From the NCBI RefSeq assembly GCF_947502995.1, contig NZ_CANNBW010000007.1, positions 1-64,000 on the forward strand: 64,000 nt of DNA, read 5' to 3'. The translations under genes and the position numbers were made by a program. This DNA comes from an uncultured Tenacibaculum sp. (GTDB taxonomy: Bacteria; Bacteroidota; Bacteroidia; Flavobacteriales; Flavobacteriaceae). Every line of letters starts with the position of its first letter. Within the stretch, counting starts at the first letter, position 1. This document shows, one piece after another, positions 26,142 through 33,637 of this stretch. The notes beneath the pieces are model-generated. The model saw only the letters and a program-made list of their open reading frames with translations, had not been told where the DNA came from and did not search any database.

Positions 26142-26671
26142 CTAAATTTCATTAATGATAGCTTGTACATTTTGGTGAAGTGCATCGGCTCCGTTTAGTT
26201 CGAGTATTTTACCATCGACTTCTTGTAACCAATTGATATGAGTTTGTTTTGTAGTTTCATTAAAATTAAGGTTTTCATATTGGTTTGCCCAAATCAAAAA
26301 TTCCTTAGAAGTTTGTTTAATTATGTTATCAGTTAATAATTTATCACCATAACGTTCTACTTCTCGTTCTTTTAATCGTGCTAACCTTTCTGAGTTTTCT
26401 AAGGTTAAAAAACAACCAAATTAAAAGCTTTTTTCCACGATTCATCCCAACTTATCATAGAACCACTGATAATAACATTTTCAAACTGATGAAAATCTAC
26501 TTTTATATTTTGGTTTCGCTCAAGTATTGGTACTTTTTCTTGAAAAGGAGGATTGGTTTTTCTCCAATAATAATCATCCGAATCAAGATGTGTAAATCCA
26601 GTTCTTTTGGCAAATTCAGCTGCAAGTGTAGTTTTTCCTGTGCCTGTAGCTCCGAAGATCATTATTTTCAT
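26142..26671 (-). pseudogene. P-loop nucleotide kinase/AAA ATPase, frameshifted
   Basis: From ATG 26671 the frame reads 'MKIMIFGATGTGKTTLA' (Walker A), 'THLDSDDYYWRKTNPPF', 'VIISGSMISWDESW', then stops at 26405 after 'NLVVF'. In the next frame, from about 26404 to the TAG at 26142, it continues 'LENSERLARLKEREVERYGD...NGADALHQNVQAIINEI', the usual second half of small adenylate-kinase-like ATPases ('VVFL.L....R..RL..RE..R.G'). One extra T in the run of six T's at 26405-26410 (minus strand) would restore a 176-residue protein (VVFLTLEN). Either a real inactivation or a homopolymer sequencing error. Confidence 0.75.
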
Positions 26672-26693
26672 ATTAAAAACGAATATAAAAGAA

Positions 26694-26720
26694 AAGTGCA
26701 AAACTTAATGTTTTGCACTT
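26694..26720 (-). terminator. Terminator after M10 protease (copy 1 of identical hairpin)
   Basis: AAGTGCAAAAC (26694-26704), TTAAT, GTTTTGCACTT (26710-26720). On the minus strand it ends in a T-run after the M10 protease stop (26769). The 27-base hairpin is identical to that at 28679-28705. Confidence 0.75.
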
Positions 26721-26768
26721 AATGAGATATTACAAATATCGTTAGCAAATGTAACTTTCAATTTTTAA

Positions 26769-28457
26769 TTAAAAAGGATATGTATTTATTAAAACGTAAA
26801 CACTGGCATCACCAAAACCGACAATATCAGCTTTCCCATCACCATTTACATCGGCCAAAGTTCTTACACGGCTAATATTATTCCAACCAGAATTTGTTGT
26901 GAAACTATTTGTCCAATCTTGAGGAGTACTAAAGCTCCTTCCTTTAGATCGTGTTATATAAACTTTATCATCACCAAAACCGACAATATCAGCTTCCCCA
27001 TTACCATCTACATCGGCTAAAGTTCTTACACGGTTAATATTATTCCAACCAGAGTTCGTTGTGAAACTATTCGTCCAAGCTTGAGCAGTATTGAATCTAT
27101 TTCCATTAGATACAGCTACATAAACTTTATCATCACCGAAACCAACAATATCAGCTTTTCCATCACCATTCACATCCGCTAAAGTTCTTACACGATTACT
27201 ATTATTCCAACCAGAGTTTGTTGTGAAACTATTCGTCCAAGCTTGAGCAGTATTGAATCCATTTCCGTTAGATAAAGCTACATAAACTTTATCATCTCCG
27301 AAACCAACAATATCAGCTTTTCCATCACCGTTTACATCCGCTAAAGTTCTTACACGATTAGTGTTATTCCAACCAGAATTCGTTGTGAAACTATTCGTCC
27401 AAGCTTGAGCAGTATTGAATCTATTTCCATTAGATACAGCTACATAAACTTTATCATCACCAAAACCAACAATATCAGCTTTTCCATCACCATTTACATC
27501 AGCTAAAGTTCTTACACGATTAGTATTATTCCAACCAGAGTTTGTTGTGAAACTATTTGTCCAAGTTTGAGCAGTATTGAAACCATTTCCATTAGATAAA
27601 GCTACATAAACACTGGCATCACCAAAACCAACAATATCAGCTTTTCCATCACCATTTACATCGGCTAAAGTTCTTACACGGTTAGTGTTATTCCATCTAG
27701 TATTCGTTGTAAAACTGTTTGTCCAAACTGACAAATTAAAATTTGAACCATAAATTGATTGGATACCATTAATGTCGTCGTCATCTAAAAACCTATGTGA
27801 ACCATTATAAAAAGGGTACATTAAAGCTCCAGGAACATCAGAATGTCTTAAACCTAAAGAATGTCCGATTTCATGTGCAGCTACAGTAACCAAATCTCTT
27901 GGGTTAGAAGGTAAAGATCTAAGAGATAAAGTCCATGTTTCAGAATCATCAAAATGCATATCTCCTGCCAAACTTCCGGAATTTGGAGGTGGATAAAAAG
28001 CATGAGCTAATACTCCCCCAACACCGTCAAAAGGATAACCATCTCCATGTTCACGTTCTCCAAAATGAATAATTATATCAGCGTTAGTTCCGTACACTTC
28101 TGTGAATGTAAGAGGTGTAACAGCAGCCCACAAATCAAAAGCTTCTCTTATAGCATTTTTTTCTAGGTCATTCACTATGTCTGCAGTTCCGTTATCGTAA
28201 TAATAAGTAAGATTATTTTTATTCCATTTATTTCCTTGTACTACGAATTCAGAGAACACATTTGAGTCTTTAAAAGGTAAATTATCGTAAAGTACAGTAT
28301 TATTGTTTTGTTGTACTAGAGGTGTTTTTGATTGTATGTTGTTAGTTTTTAAATTTTCATTATTTAATTCATTTGAAGAATCTTCGTCGGAGCAACTTGT
28401 AAATAGGAAGGCCATTGCGGTTAAACTAAGTAGCAAGTTTTTTAAATTTTTTTTCAT
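26769..28457 (-). CDS. M10 (matrixin-like) metalloprotease lipoprotein with six VCBS/FG-GAP-type repeats
   Basis: 562 residues. Lipoprotein signal (FTSC, Cys22), linker, then a matrixin-type catalytic domain (about 75-238) with HEIGHSLGLRH (H195, E196, H199, H205) and Met-turn 'ALMYP' (211-215). Residues 245-562 are six tandem 54-residue repeats, each 'WTNSFTTN..W' to 'RTLADVNGDGKADIVGFGD', a calcium-binding-like DxNxDGxxD loop as in FG-GAP/VCBS propeller blades; the last is truncated. Repeat 5 is the most divergent ('DVDGNGEADI'). Probably on the cell surface, cleaving extracellular protein, with the repeats forming an adhesive propeller or stalk. Confidence 0.85.
   Translation of the reverse strand: MKKNLKNLLLSLTAMAFLFTSCSDEDSSNELNNENLKTNNIQSKTPLVQQNNNTVLYDNLPFKDSNVFSEFVVQGNKWNKNNLTYYYDNGTADIVNDLEKNAIREAFDLWAAVTPLTFTEVYGTNADIIIHFGEREHGDGYPFDGVGGVLAHAFYPPPNSGSLAGDMHFDDSETWTLSLRSLPSNPRDLVTVAAHEIGHSLGLRHSDVPGALMYPFYNGSHRFLDDDDINGIQSIYGSNFNLSVWTNSFTTNTRWNNTNRVRTLADVNGDGKADIVGFGDASVYVALSNGNGFNTAQTWTNSFTTNSGWNNTNRVRTLADVNGDGKADIVGFGDDKVYVAVSNGNRFNTAQAWTNSFTTNSGWNNTNRVRTLADVNGDGKADIVGFGDDKVYVALSNGNGFNTAQAWTNSFTTNSGWNNSNRVRTLADVNGDGKADIVGFGDDKVYVAVSNGNRFNTAQAWTNSFTTNSGWNNINRVRTLADVDGNGEADIVGFGDDKVYITRSKGRSFSTPQDWTNSFTTNSGWNNISRVRTLADVNGDGKADIVGFGDASVYVLINTYPF
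26772..27725. repeat. Six tandem 162-bp coding repeats in the M10 protease gene
   Basis: The six blades are about 162 bp each and nearly identical at the DNA level, especially the middle four. This suggests recent expansion or homogenisation by recombination and possible copy-number variation between strains. It is a coding minisatellite, not a CRISPR: there are no unique spacers. Confidence 0.8.
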
Positions 28458-28678
28458 TTTGTTTTTTTAATATGTCCTACTTTGTTTTCGGGAGTGTTCG
28501 GATCTTTTTTTCTCCATTATATTTAGACGTTTCACGGGAGAAAAAAATGTTACTATGTTTTTTTAAATTTTCTGTGTACTAATAGCAAACTTTAACTTTT
28601 TAAACTCTCTTTTTTGCTAAAAGAGAATGGATGTTTTTTTTGGTTAAACGATAAAAACGTAGCGTTTTAATAAGAAAA

Positions 28679-28705
28679 AAGTGCAAAACTTAATGTTTTG
28701 CACTT
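28679..28705 (-). terminator. Terminator after lipoprotein gene (copy 2 of identical hairpin)
   Basis: AAGTGCAAAAC (28679-28689), TTAAT, GTTTTGCACTT (28695-28705), then a T-run on the minus strand, 27 bases past the stop of the lipoprotein at 28732. Identical to the hairpin at 26694-26720. Confidence 0.75.
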
Positions 28706-28731
28706 AATATCATGTGTTATGTAAGATAAAA

Positions 28732-29460
28732 TTATTGTACACACTCAATAAAAAACGTTAAAGAATCTGCATCTACATTAGAATTGTGAGAAGATGTAAA
28801 TCCGCCTTGGCTATTAAATTGAGCAGGAGTTAATTCGAATGTTTCCCATTCTGTTACAATTCTTACACGTTGATAAAATGCAAAACCTTCATCAATTCCT
28901 CCGTTAATAGGTTCAAAAATCACGGTATATTTAAAACTACCATTTCCTAAATCTTCTTTACACCAACGTTTACGAACCCCAGGTAATGAATTTCCTCCAC
29001 TACTAGTTGCAGATAAACAAGCTCCAGTTTCTTCAACCCAAGTACTACAATTGTCTGTATTTCCACTATCACCATCGCTTCCTGCATCAGAATTTACACG
29101 TGCAACATTTTCAGCAGAATTCCAATTTACACTGGCACCGTCGGTAACTTCAGTATCTGTAAAAACTCTTTTAAAACCATCTTTTGTTGCTCCAGAGAAT
29201 TGTAAAATTCCACCGCGATCAACTGTTACATCTACACTTTTGGTTTCACCAGATTTTATTCCTGTGAGAAGAGCTAATTCAGATCCACCAATATCATTTC
29301 CATCTTTATCGTAAACTAAAACAGCAGAAATAGATTCTGAATCGTCTGCTGAATTCGGACTAAAAGTATAAGTGAAATTAAAAGTTACTGATCCGTCATC
29401 GTCTTTTGTACAAGCAACAAGACTAAAACAAATTAAAATAAAGTAAAATAGATTTCTCAT
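28732..29460 (-). CDS. Lipoprotein of unknown function
   Basis: 242 residues, lipobox LVAC (Cys17) followed by 'TKDDDG', the Asp-rich stretch often seen in Bacteroidetes outer-membrane or surface lipoproteins. Mature part: a beta-rich domain (about 25-115, 'VLVYDKDGNDIGGSEL'), a Ser/Gly/Asp linker (about 120-135) and a Cys-containing C-terminal domain ('CSTWVEETGACLS', 'RKRWCKEDLG', 'FIECVQ') that could form two disulfides. Family not recognised. Confidence 0.65.
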   Translation of the reverse strand: MRNLFYFILICFSLVACTKDDDGSVTFNFTYTFSPNSADDSESISAVLVYDKDGNDIGGSELALLTGIKSGETKSVDVTVDRGGILQFSGATKDGFKRVFTDTEVTDGASVNWNSAENVARVNSDAGSDGDSGNTDNCSTWVEETGACLSATSSGGNSLPGVRKRWCKEDLGNGSFKYTVIFEPINGGIDEGFAFYQRVRIVTEWETFELTPAQFNSQGGFTSSHNSNVDADSLTFFIECVQ

Positions 29461-29537
29461 ATTATTAAGTTTGAATCGTAAAACTATGGTAGTTGTATTT
29501 CCGAGTCAATACTTAGTTATGGGGATTTTTAGGTGGG

Positions 29538-30019
29538 TTAAATATTTGATGTATTGTTTTGATATTGTAGTACATGGAAAGAAATAATGAGAAATAGTAA
29601 TGACATACATTCGAAAAATACACGTAACCAATGCCAATTTTCCCAATCTTGTAAAACAATTTTTAATTGATCGCTATTAAAAACAGCTTCGTAAAATTGT
29701 GTGTTTGTAGGTTTAAAGTATACATAGAAAACTACGATAACTAAAAGTGAAAAAAATGTCGAAGTAAGTGCTGTTTTTAGAGCAGATGATTTTTTACGAT
29801 AACAATAAAAACTAAGTGTGATGGGTATACACACAGCTACAATTGTAAGTATTGTATAAAAACTGTTAATCACTGGTCCGAACTTGGCGTAATACTCATA
29901 AAAATCCGTTTTAGGCAAAGTTTTCCAATAAGTAATCAATAGACAACCTTCAGTAATTTGACTTCCTAAAAAGACTGAAAAAATGCTTATAGCAGTAAAA
30001 GATATAAAATGCGATTCAT
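29538..30019 (-). pseudogene. Small membrane protein (DUF1772-like), probable N-terminal frameshift
   Basis: The open frame 29538-29939 begins only at a TTG in mid-helix ('LLITYWKTL') and holds three transmembrane segments and a 'DWENWHWLR' motif like DUF1772 proteins. The same frame extends upstream without an ATG ('TAISIFSVFLGSQITEGC'). An ATG at 30019 in the next frame gives 'MNRILYLL' and soon stops. One additional T in the T-run at about 29997-30000 (minus strand CTTTTACTG) would join them into a normal protein of about 159 residues starting 'MNRILYLFTAISIF'. So this is either a frameshifted gene or a sequencing slip. Downstream of the Crp/Fnr gene. Confidence 0.55.
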
Positions 30020-30090
30020 GTGAAAAAATTTTTGAACAGATTCAAATTTCACTACATTCTAGTTTTGTTGCATTTACATATGTAAAAAAA

Positions 30091-30666
30091 TTAAGGTTTA
30101 CTTAAGTTTCTTCGAATTCTACTTAATTGTGTAGCTGAGATTCCTAAATATGAAGTGATATGATATTGTGGAACAATAGTTTCTATAGTTGGAAATTTTT
30201 TACGCATTAATACATATCTTTTTTTTCCATCTAATAAAGCCATTTCTATCTCCTTTTGTTCTTTTTCTAAAAAGTAAAACTCGGCTATTTTTCTACCTAA
30301 TCGTTCTAAATCATGGAACTTTACATACAATTTTTCAATTTCATTAAAGTTCGCGACTAAAATTTCACAATCGGTTAAAGCTTGTTGAGCTATTTTATTT
30401 GGTTGTTTGGTAATTAAAGAAGAATATGCGCCGATAATAGATGATTTTGTAAAGAACTGTTTGGTGTATTCTTTTCCTTTTTCATTTAAGAAAAATGCTC
30501 TTACAATTCCTGTTTTTAAGAATCCGATTTGTTGTGCGTATTCTCCTTCTTTAACAAAGAGTTCACCTTTTTTAAGTGATAAAGGTTTAAAACATTGTTG
30601 TAATTCTAATAAAGTTTGAGTTTTCAGAGGAGAAATTGTACGGATATAACTTAAAAGTTCTTGCAT
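30091..30666 (-). CDS. Crp/Fnr family transcriptional regulator
   Basis: 191 residues from ATG 30666; an upstream ATG-less/longer reading (to 30741) adds a basic stretch not typical of the family. Cyclic-nucleotide-binding-like beta roll ('LKKGELFVKEGEYAQQIGFLKTGIVRAFFLNEKGKEYTKQFF') is followed by a helical dimer segment and a C-terminal HTH 'ITSYLGISATQLSRIRRNL'. No Cys cluster for an FeS centre. This is the common Bacteroidetes Crp-like type whose effector is usually unknown. The nearby small membrane protein gene may be its target. Confidence 0.85.
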   Translation of the reverse strand: MQELLSYIRTISPLKTQTLLELQQCFKPLSLKKGELFVKEGEYAQQIGFLKTGIVRAFFLNEKGKEYTKQFFTKSSIIGAYSSLITKQPNKIAQQALTDCEILVANFNEIEKLYVKFHDLERLGRKIAEFYFLEKEQKEIEMALLDGKKRYVLMRKKFPTIETIVPQYHITSYLGISATQLSRIRRNLSKP

Positions 30667-30745
30667 TTTTGTAAGTCTAACTTTTCTTGAAGATACAATT
30701 TTTCGAAGGATAATTTTCTCAAATATGCTATTTGAGAACAAAAAG

Positions 30746-30812
30746 AAAGCGGATTAAAAGCATTCAGTTTATGAGTATCGTTAATTTTGAATGTAAATAA
30801 TTAATCCGCTTT
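30746..30812 (-). terminator. Long inverted repeat after 2OG oxygenase
   Basis: AAAGCGGATTAA (30746-30757) and TTAATCCGCTTT (30801-30812) form a perfect 12-base outer stem. CATTCA/TGAATG pair inside. On the minus strand a T-rich run follows, 27 bases past the oxygenase stop. Confidence 0.6.
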
Positions 30813-30839
30813 TATTATTTGATGATTCTTTTTAACTTT

Positions 30840-31793
30840 TTAAAAAGGAGCAAAAGTATCTTTTGGAGTCTTTGGTATACTCCAACGTTGTTCGTCAGTT
30901 ATGTTTTCTGGTGTATTATCATTTGATACTGAATTTCCAAAATTACCGTAGCTACTTGCATTTCCTCTAGGAATTTGCATACGATCGCCATACAACCATA
31001 CAACTAAATTATTACGTTGTCCGCTTGTGATTGGATGTGTAGCATGTGGAACATTACCACGGTGAATTATGGCTTTGCCAGGTTCGAAAACAGTACGTAC
31101 AACTTTTCCTGTAGATTTATCATGAAAATCTACTTGTGAACCTGTGAATTTTTCATCTGGTAAATTAATATTGATATTTAATGTTGCTGACGAAGCATCA
31201 GTATGCGGATGCAAATCTTTATCCTTATCAGGATTATATTGAATTGAAAAACCAAAAGTTTGGTTGTCATATCCATAAGTTCCTAATAACAAACGAGCAA
31301 CCGGACGCATGTAACGATCCATAATCTCATTATAAAACGCTTGAAAATTAGGAGCAGCAAGATGACCATCTGAACGCTGATCAAGCATAATTCCGTAACG
31401 GTTTAATTGAATTCCGTATGGAGGACGCGCGGGAATTTGTGAATTCACAACTGCTTCTAAATAATTACGAAATTCTGCTAAACGCTCAACATCAAAAAAC
31501 TGAACGGTATAAACTCCAGGAATAATTTCTTCCCATAAATCGGTAACTGCATTTTCCTTTTCTGGGTTTTCCCAAGCATCATTAATTACCTTTCTTAATT
31601 TAGGGTCAAGTAATGTTTCGTCAGGGACTAATAGATTATCTTTATTTTCGATTTCCCATGCTACCCAAGCATCTTCAAGTAACTTTCTATTGTTATTCCA
31701 AAACTCTGAAACAGATGCATCACGTTTTAGCATAGCTTCACGTGAAGGTAAAGTGAGCGCACGAGCTTGTGCGAGTGCATTGTTATTTATCAT
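30840..31793 (-). CDS. 2-oxoglutarate/Fe(II)-dependent oxygenase
   Basis: 317 residues from ATG 31793 (a longer frame to 31838 would need a TTG). The C-terminal half is a double-stranded beta-helix oxygenase domain: 'HPHTDASSATLNININL' gives the iron ligands His197 and Asp199, 'GKAIIHRGNVPHATHPI' the distal His (250), and 'SGQRNNLVVWLYGD' the 2-oxoglutarate-binding Arg260. The arrangement is like prolyl 4-hydroxylase/PKHD enzymes. The first 130 residues are helical and unassigned. Substrate may be a protein side chain or small molecule. Leader region 31794-31925 holds a good -7-like box on the minus strand (31897-31904) but no -33. Confidence 0.8.
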   Translation of the reverse strand: MINNNALAQARALTLPSREAMLKRDASVSEFWNNNRKLLEDAWVAWEIENKDNLLVPDETLLDPKLRKVINDAWENPEKENAVTDLWEEIIPGVYTVQFFDVERLAEFRNYLEAVVNSQIPARPPYGIQLNRYGIMLDQRSDGHLAAPNFQAFYNEIMDRYMRPVARLLLGTYGYDNQTFGFSIQYNPDKDKDLHPHTDASSATLNININLPDEKFTGSQVDFHDKSTGKVVRTVFEPGKAIIHRGNVPHATHPITSGQRNNLVVWLYGDRMQIPRGNASSYGNFGNSVSNDNTPENITDEQRWSIPKTPKDTFAPF

Positions 31794-31991
31794 TTTTCTT
31801 ACTATTAAATTTGTTTTAGGATATTTTGCAATATCCAAAGACTTACAGCGATCATTTTAAAATTGTTGAGGTAAGCCTTTATTTTATATTACTGTACAAA
31901 GTTAAGATGAGAATGCAGTAAAAATTTGGTAAGAAAAAAGTATGTTTTAGTAAAAAACAAAGGTTTTATTTGTTTTAGAAAGTGTGTTTTT

Positions 31992-32414
31992 TTACTGGAT
32001 ATTAATCAATGTTTTAATTCCGTTAACCATAATCATAGCAGCTTTTCCTGTTTCAATAAAATATTCTACATCTGAACCATTTTCAAGAGTAATAGAACCG
32101 AAGACAAAGTCATCTTTTATTGATTTAAACATTCCCGATTTTTTATGTTTTGAATTTTTGAGTTGACCACTGATTAACACGTTATTTTTATTTGTAATTA
32201 ATTGTTGAGTTGTTAAAATACTATAATTGTTTGCATTCACAACTGTTGAACAAATAATTAACTCATTTTCTTTCAAATTAATATCCATGCCTGAATAAGC
32301 GAATTCTTCATTAGATTCATAAAATTTAGTAAACTTATAATCGTAAGGTTTAATGGTGCTTCGTTTGATAGCGGCAATACAAATATTGTGTTTTGATTTG
32401 TCTGTCTTTTTCAT
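31992..32414 (-). CDS. Hypothetical protein
   Basis: 140 residues, soluble, starting 'MKKTDKSKHNICIAAIKRSTIKPYDYKF', beta-rich with 'NVLISGQLKNSKHKKSGMFKSIKDDFVFGSITLENGSDVEYF'. No family recognised. It is the last gene of the 36851-31992 set, 63 bases after the preceding gene, so it might have its own start of transcription. Confidence 0.5.
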   Translation of the reverse strand: MKKTDKSKHNICIAAIKRSTIKPYDYKFTKFYESNEEFAYSGMDINLKENELIICSTVVNANNYSILTTQQLITNKNNVLISGQLKNSKHKKSGMFKSIKDDFVFGSITLENGSDVEYFIETGKAAMIMVNGIKTLINIQ

Positions 32415-32477
32415 TTCATTAGCTTTTCTGTGATAAAATCAGCTAATTAAATAATTACAAACAAAAAGATGATGGCG

Positions 32478-33065
32478 CTATTCTTTAATCTCAATTAAAG
32501 GGTCTTTATCTAGTAATTTCATATCATCAGGTATTGGTGCATAGCTTCCTTCAATAGATTCTAAACACTCTTTACCTGTAGTTTTATCAATGTAATATTG
32601 ACCAAAAGCTACTTCATTATCTAAATAAATAGCATACATAGTTGGTTCTTCTACAATTTTAGTGTCAAATCCAGAGTGTGGTAAATTGAAAGCTTTTACC
32701 ACAAAATCAATTTTCTTTTGATCTTCTTTGTTTGGATGATATAATTTTTCTGCACCAAAAAAGTCAAAAGGAGCAACACTTTTAGAAGTTAGATTTACTT
32801 CAAAGTCATATGTTAAGTCTTGTTCTTTGTTACCAAGAGGAACAAATTTGATAATTCGTTTATAGTAAACAACCATCTTTTGAGAATTTCTCCATGCAGA
32901 AATTTCATACAATGAAGCATTGAAACGAAAGTTTGGATATTTAGTAGCCAAAATTGTATTCGCTTGAATAATAAGTTGATCTTTATTCAAAGTCATTTTA
33001 TTTTTTTGAGCAAAGTTTGAGAGACTAAAAATAAAAATTAAAGGTATAAAAAGTCGTTTCTTCAT
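32478..33065 (-). CDS. Exported hypothetical protein
   Basis: 195 residues with a signal peptide (about 1-19, 'IFSLSNFAQ'). The mature part ('IIQANTILATKYPNFRFNASLYEISAW', 'MYAIYLDNEVAFGQYYIDKTTGKE') looks like a compact alpha/beta periplasmic domain, loosely reminiscent of PepSY/NTF2-type small domains, but no assignment is safe. 14 bases downstream of the 185-residue gene. Confidence 0.5.
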   Translation of the reverse strand: MKKRLFIPLIFIFSLSNFAQKNKMTLNKDQLIIQANTILATKYPNFRFNASLYEISAWRNSQKMVVYYKRIIKFVPLGNKEQDLTYDFEVNLTSKSVAPFDFFGAEKLYHPNKEDQKKIDFVVKAFNLPHSGFDTKIVEEPTMYAIYLDNEVAFGQYYIDKTTGKECLESIEGSYAPIPDDMKLLDKDPLIEIKE

Positions 33066-33079
33066 GCTTCATGGTATTT

Positions 33080-33637
33080 TTACATTAAGGAATTAAATTC
33101 TTCAGTAGGAATCATTCTTATTGCAACCATTTCTTTTTCAATTAGAAAATCTCTTAATTTTTGATTGATAATGATCAAATTAGGTTGTTCTTTCAATCTG
33201 AATATAGCTAGATTATCTGTTTTAGTTGAGTCAATTTGGAAATATTCAATTCTTGCAGGTCTATCCCATGGTTTTGCACTCCAATCATACCCCTCAACAC
33301 AAGCTTTTAATCCAATAATATTTGTTAAATGATAGCCGTATTCTATTACATTTGTTGCTGGATCTAACATTTCTGTGGGTTGAGACTGATAATTATTCAC
33401 TCCAAACTCTTTTAGAGCGTTTAATAAATCGGTATGAAATAATGGTAATATTCCTCCCATCAAGTGACCACGAAAACTGCCACTCCCAGTACTTAAAGTA
33501 AGTCTCAGTAATTTATCTCTATAATCCGCCTGTTCTAATCCAGACATAGTGTTTAATAGATCTACATTGTTGGGTACAGTAGTAACCGTAGCTAATCCTT
33601 TAACCCTTAAATCGGCGAATAGTACGTAATAGTTCAT
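33080..33637 (-). CDS. Hypothetical protein, possibly Imm11/DUF1629-like
   Basis: 185 residues, no signal peptide. The opening 'MNYYVLFADLRVKG' and the C-terminal block 'NLIIINQKLRDFLIEKEMVAIRMIPTEEF' resemble the DUF1629/Imm11 immunity-type pattern ('yyvL...', '.lflsek.kd.l....l.g..f'). The match is by eye and weak. Its ATG overlaps the stop of the TPR/HEAT gene by one base (TAATG), so translation is coupled. Confidence 0.45.
   Translation of the reverse strand: MNYYVLFADLRVKGLATVTTVPNNVDLLNTMSGLEQADYRDKLLRLTLSTGSGSFRGHLMGGILPLFHTDLLNALKEFGVNNYQSQPTEMLDPATNVIEYGYHLTNIIGLKACVEGYDWSAKPWDRPARIEYFQIDSTKTDNLAIFRLKEQPNLIIINQKLRDFLIEKEMVAIRMIPTEEFNSLM

Noticed and set aside
26378..26722. Plus-strand open frame across the broken P-loop kinase
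   Set aside because: It is antisense to a recognisable Walker A protein and has no family resemblance of its own.
26772..27725. Regular direct repeats that could be read as a CRISPR array
   Set aside because: The 162-bp units are coding, near-identical throughout and have no unique spacers; they encode tandem blades of the M10 protease.
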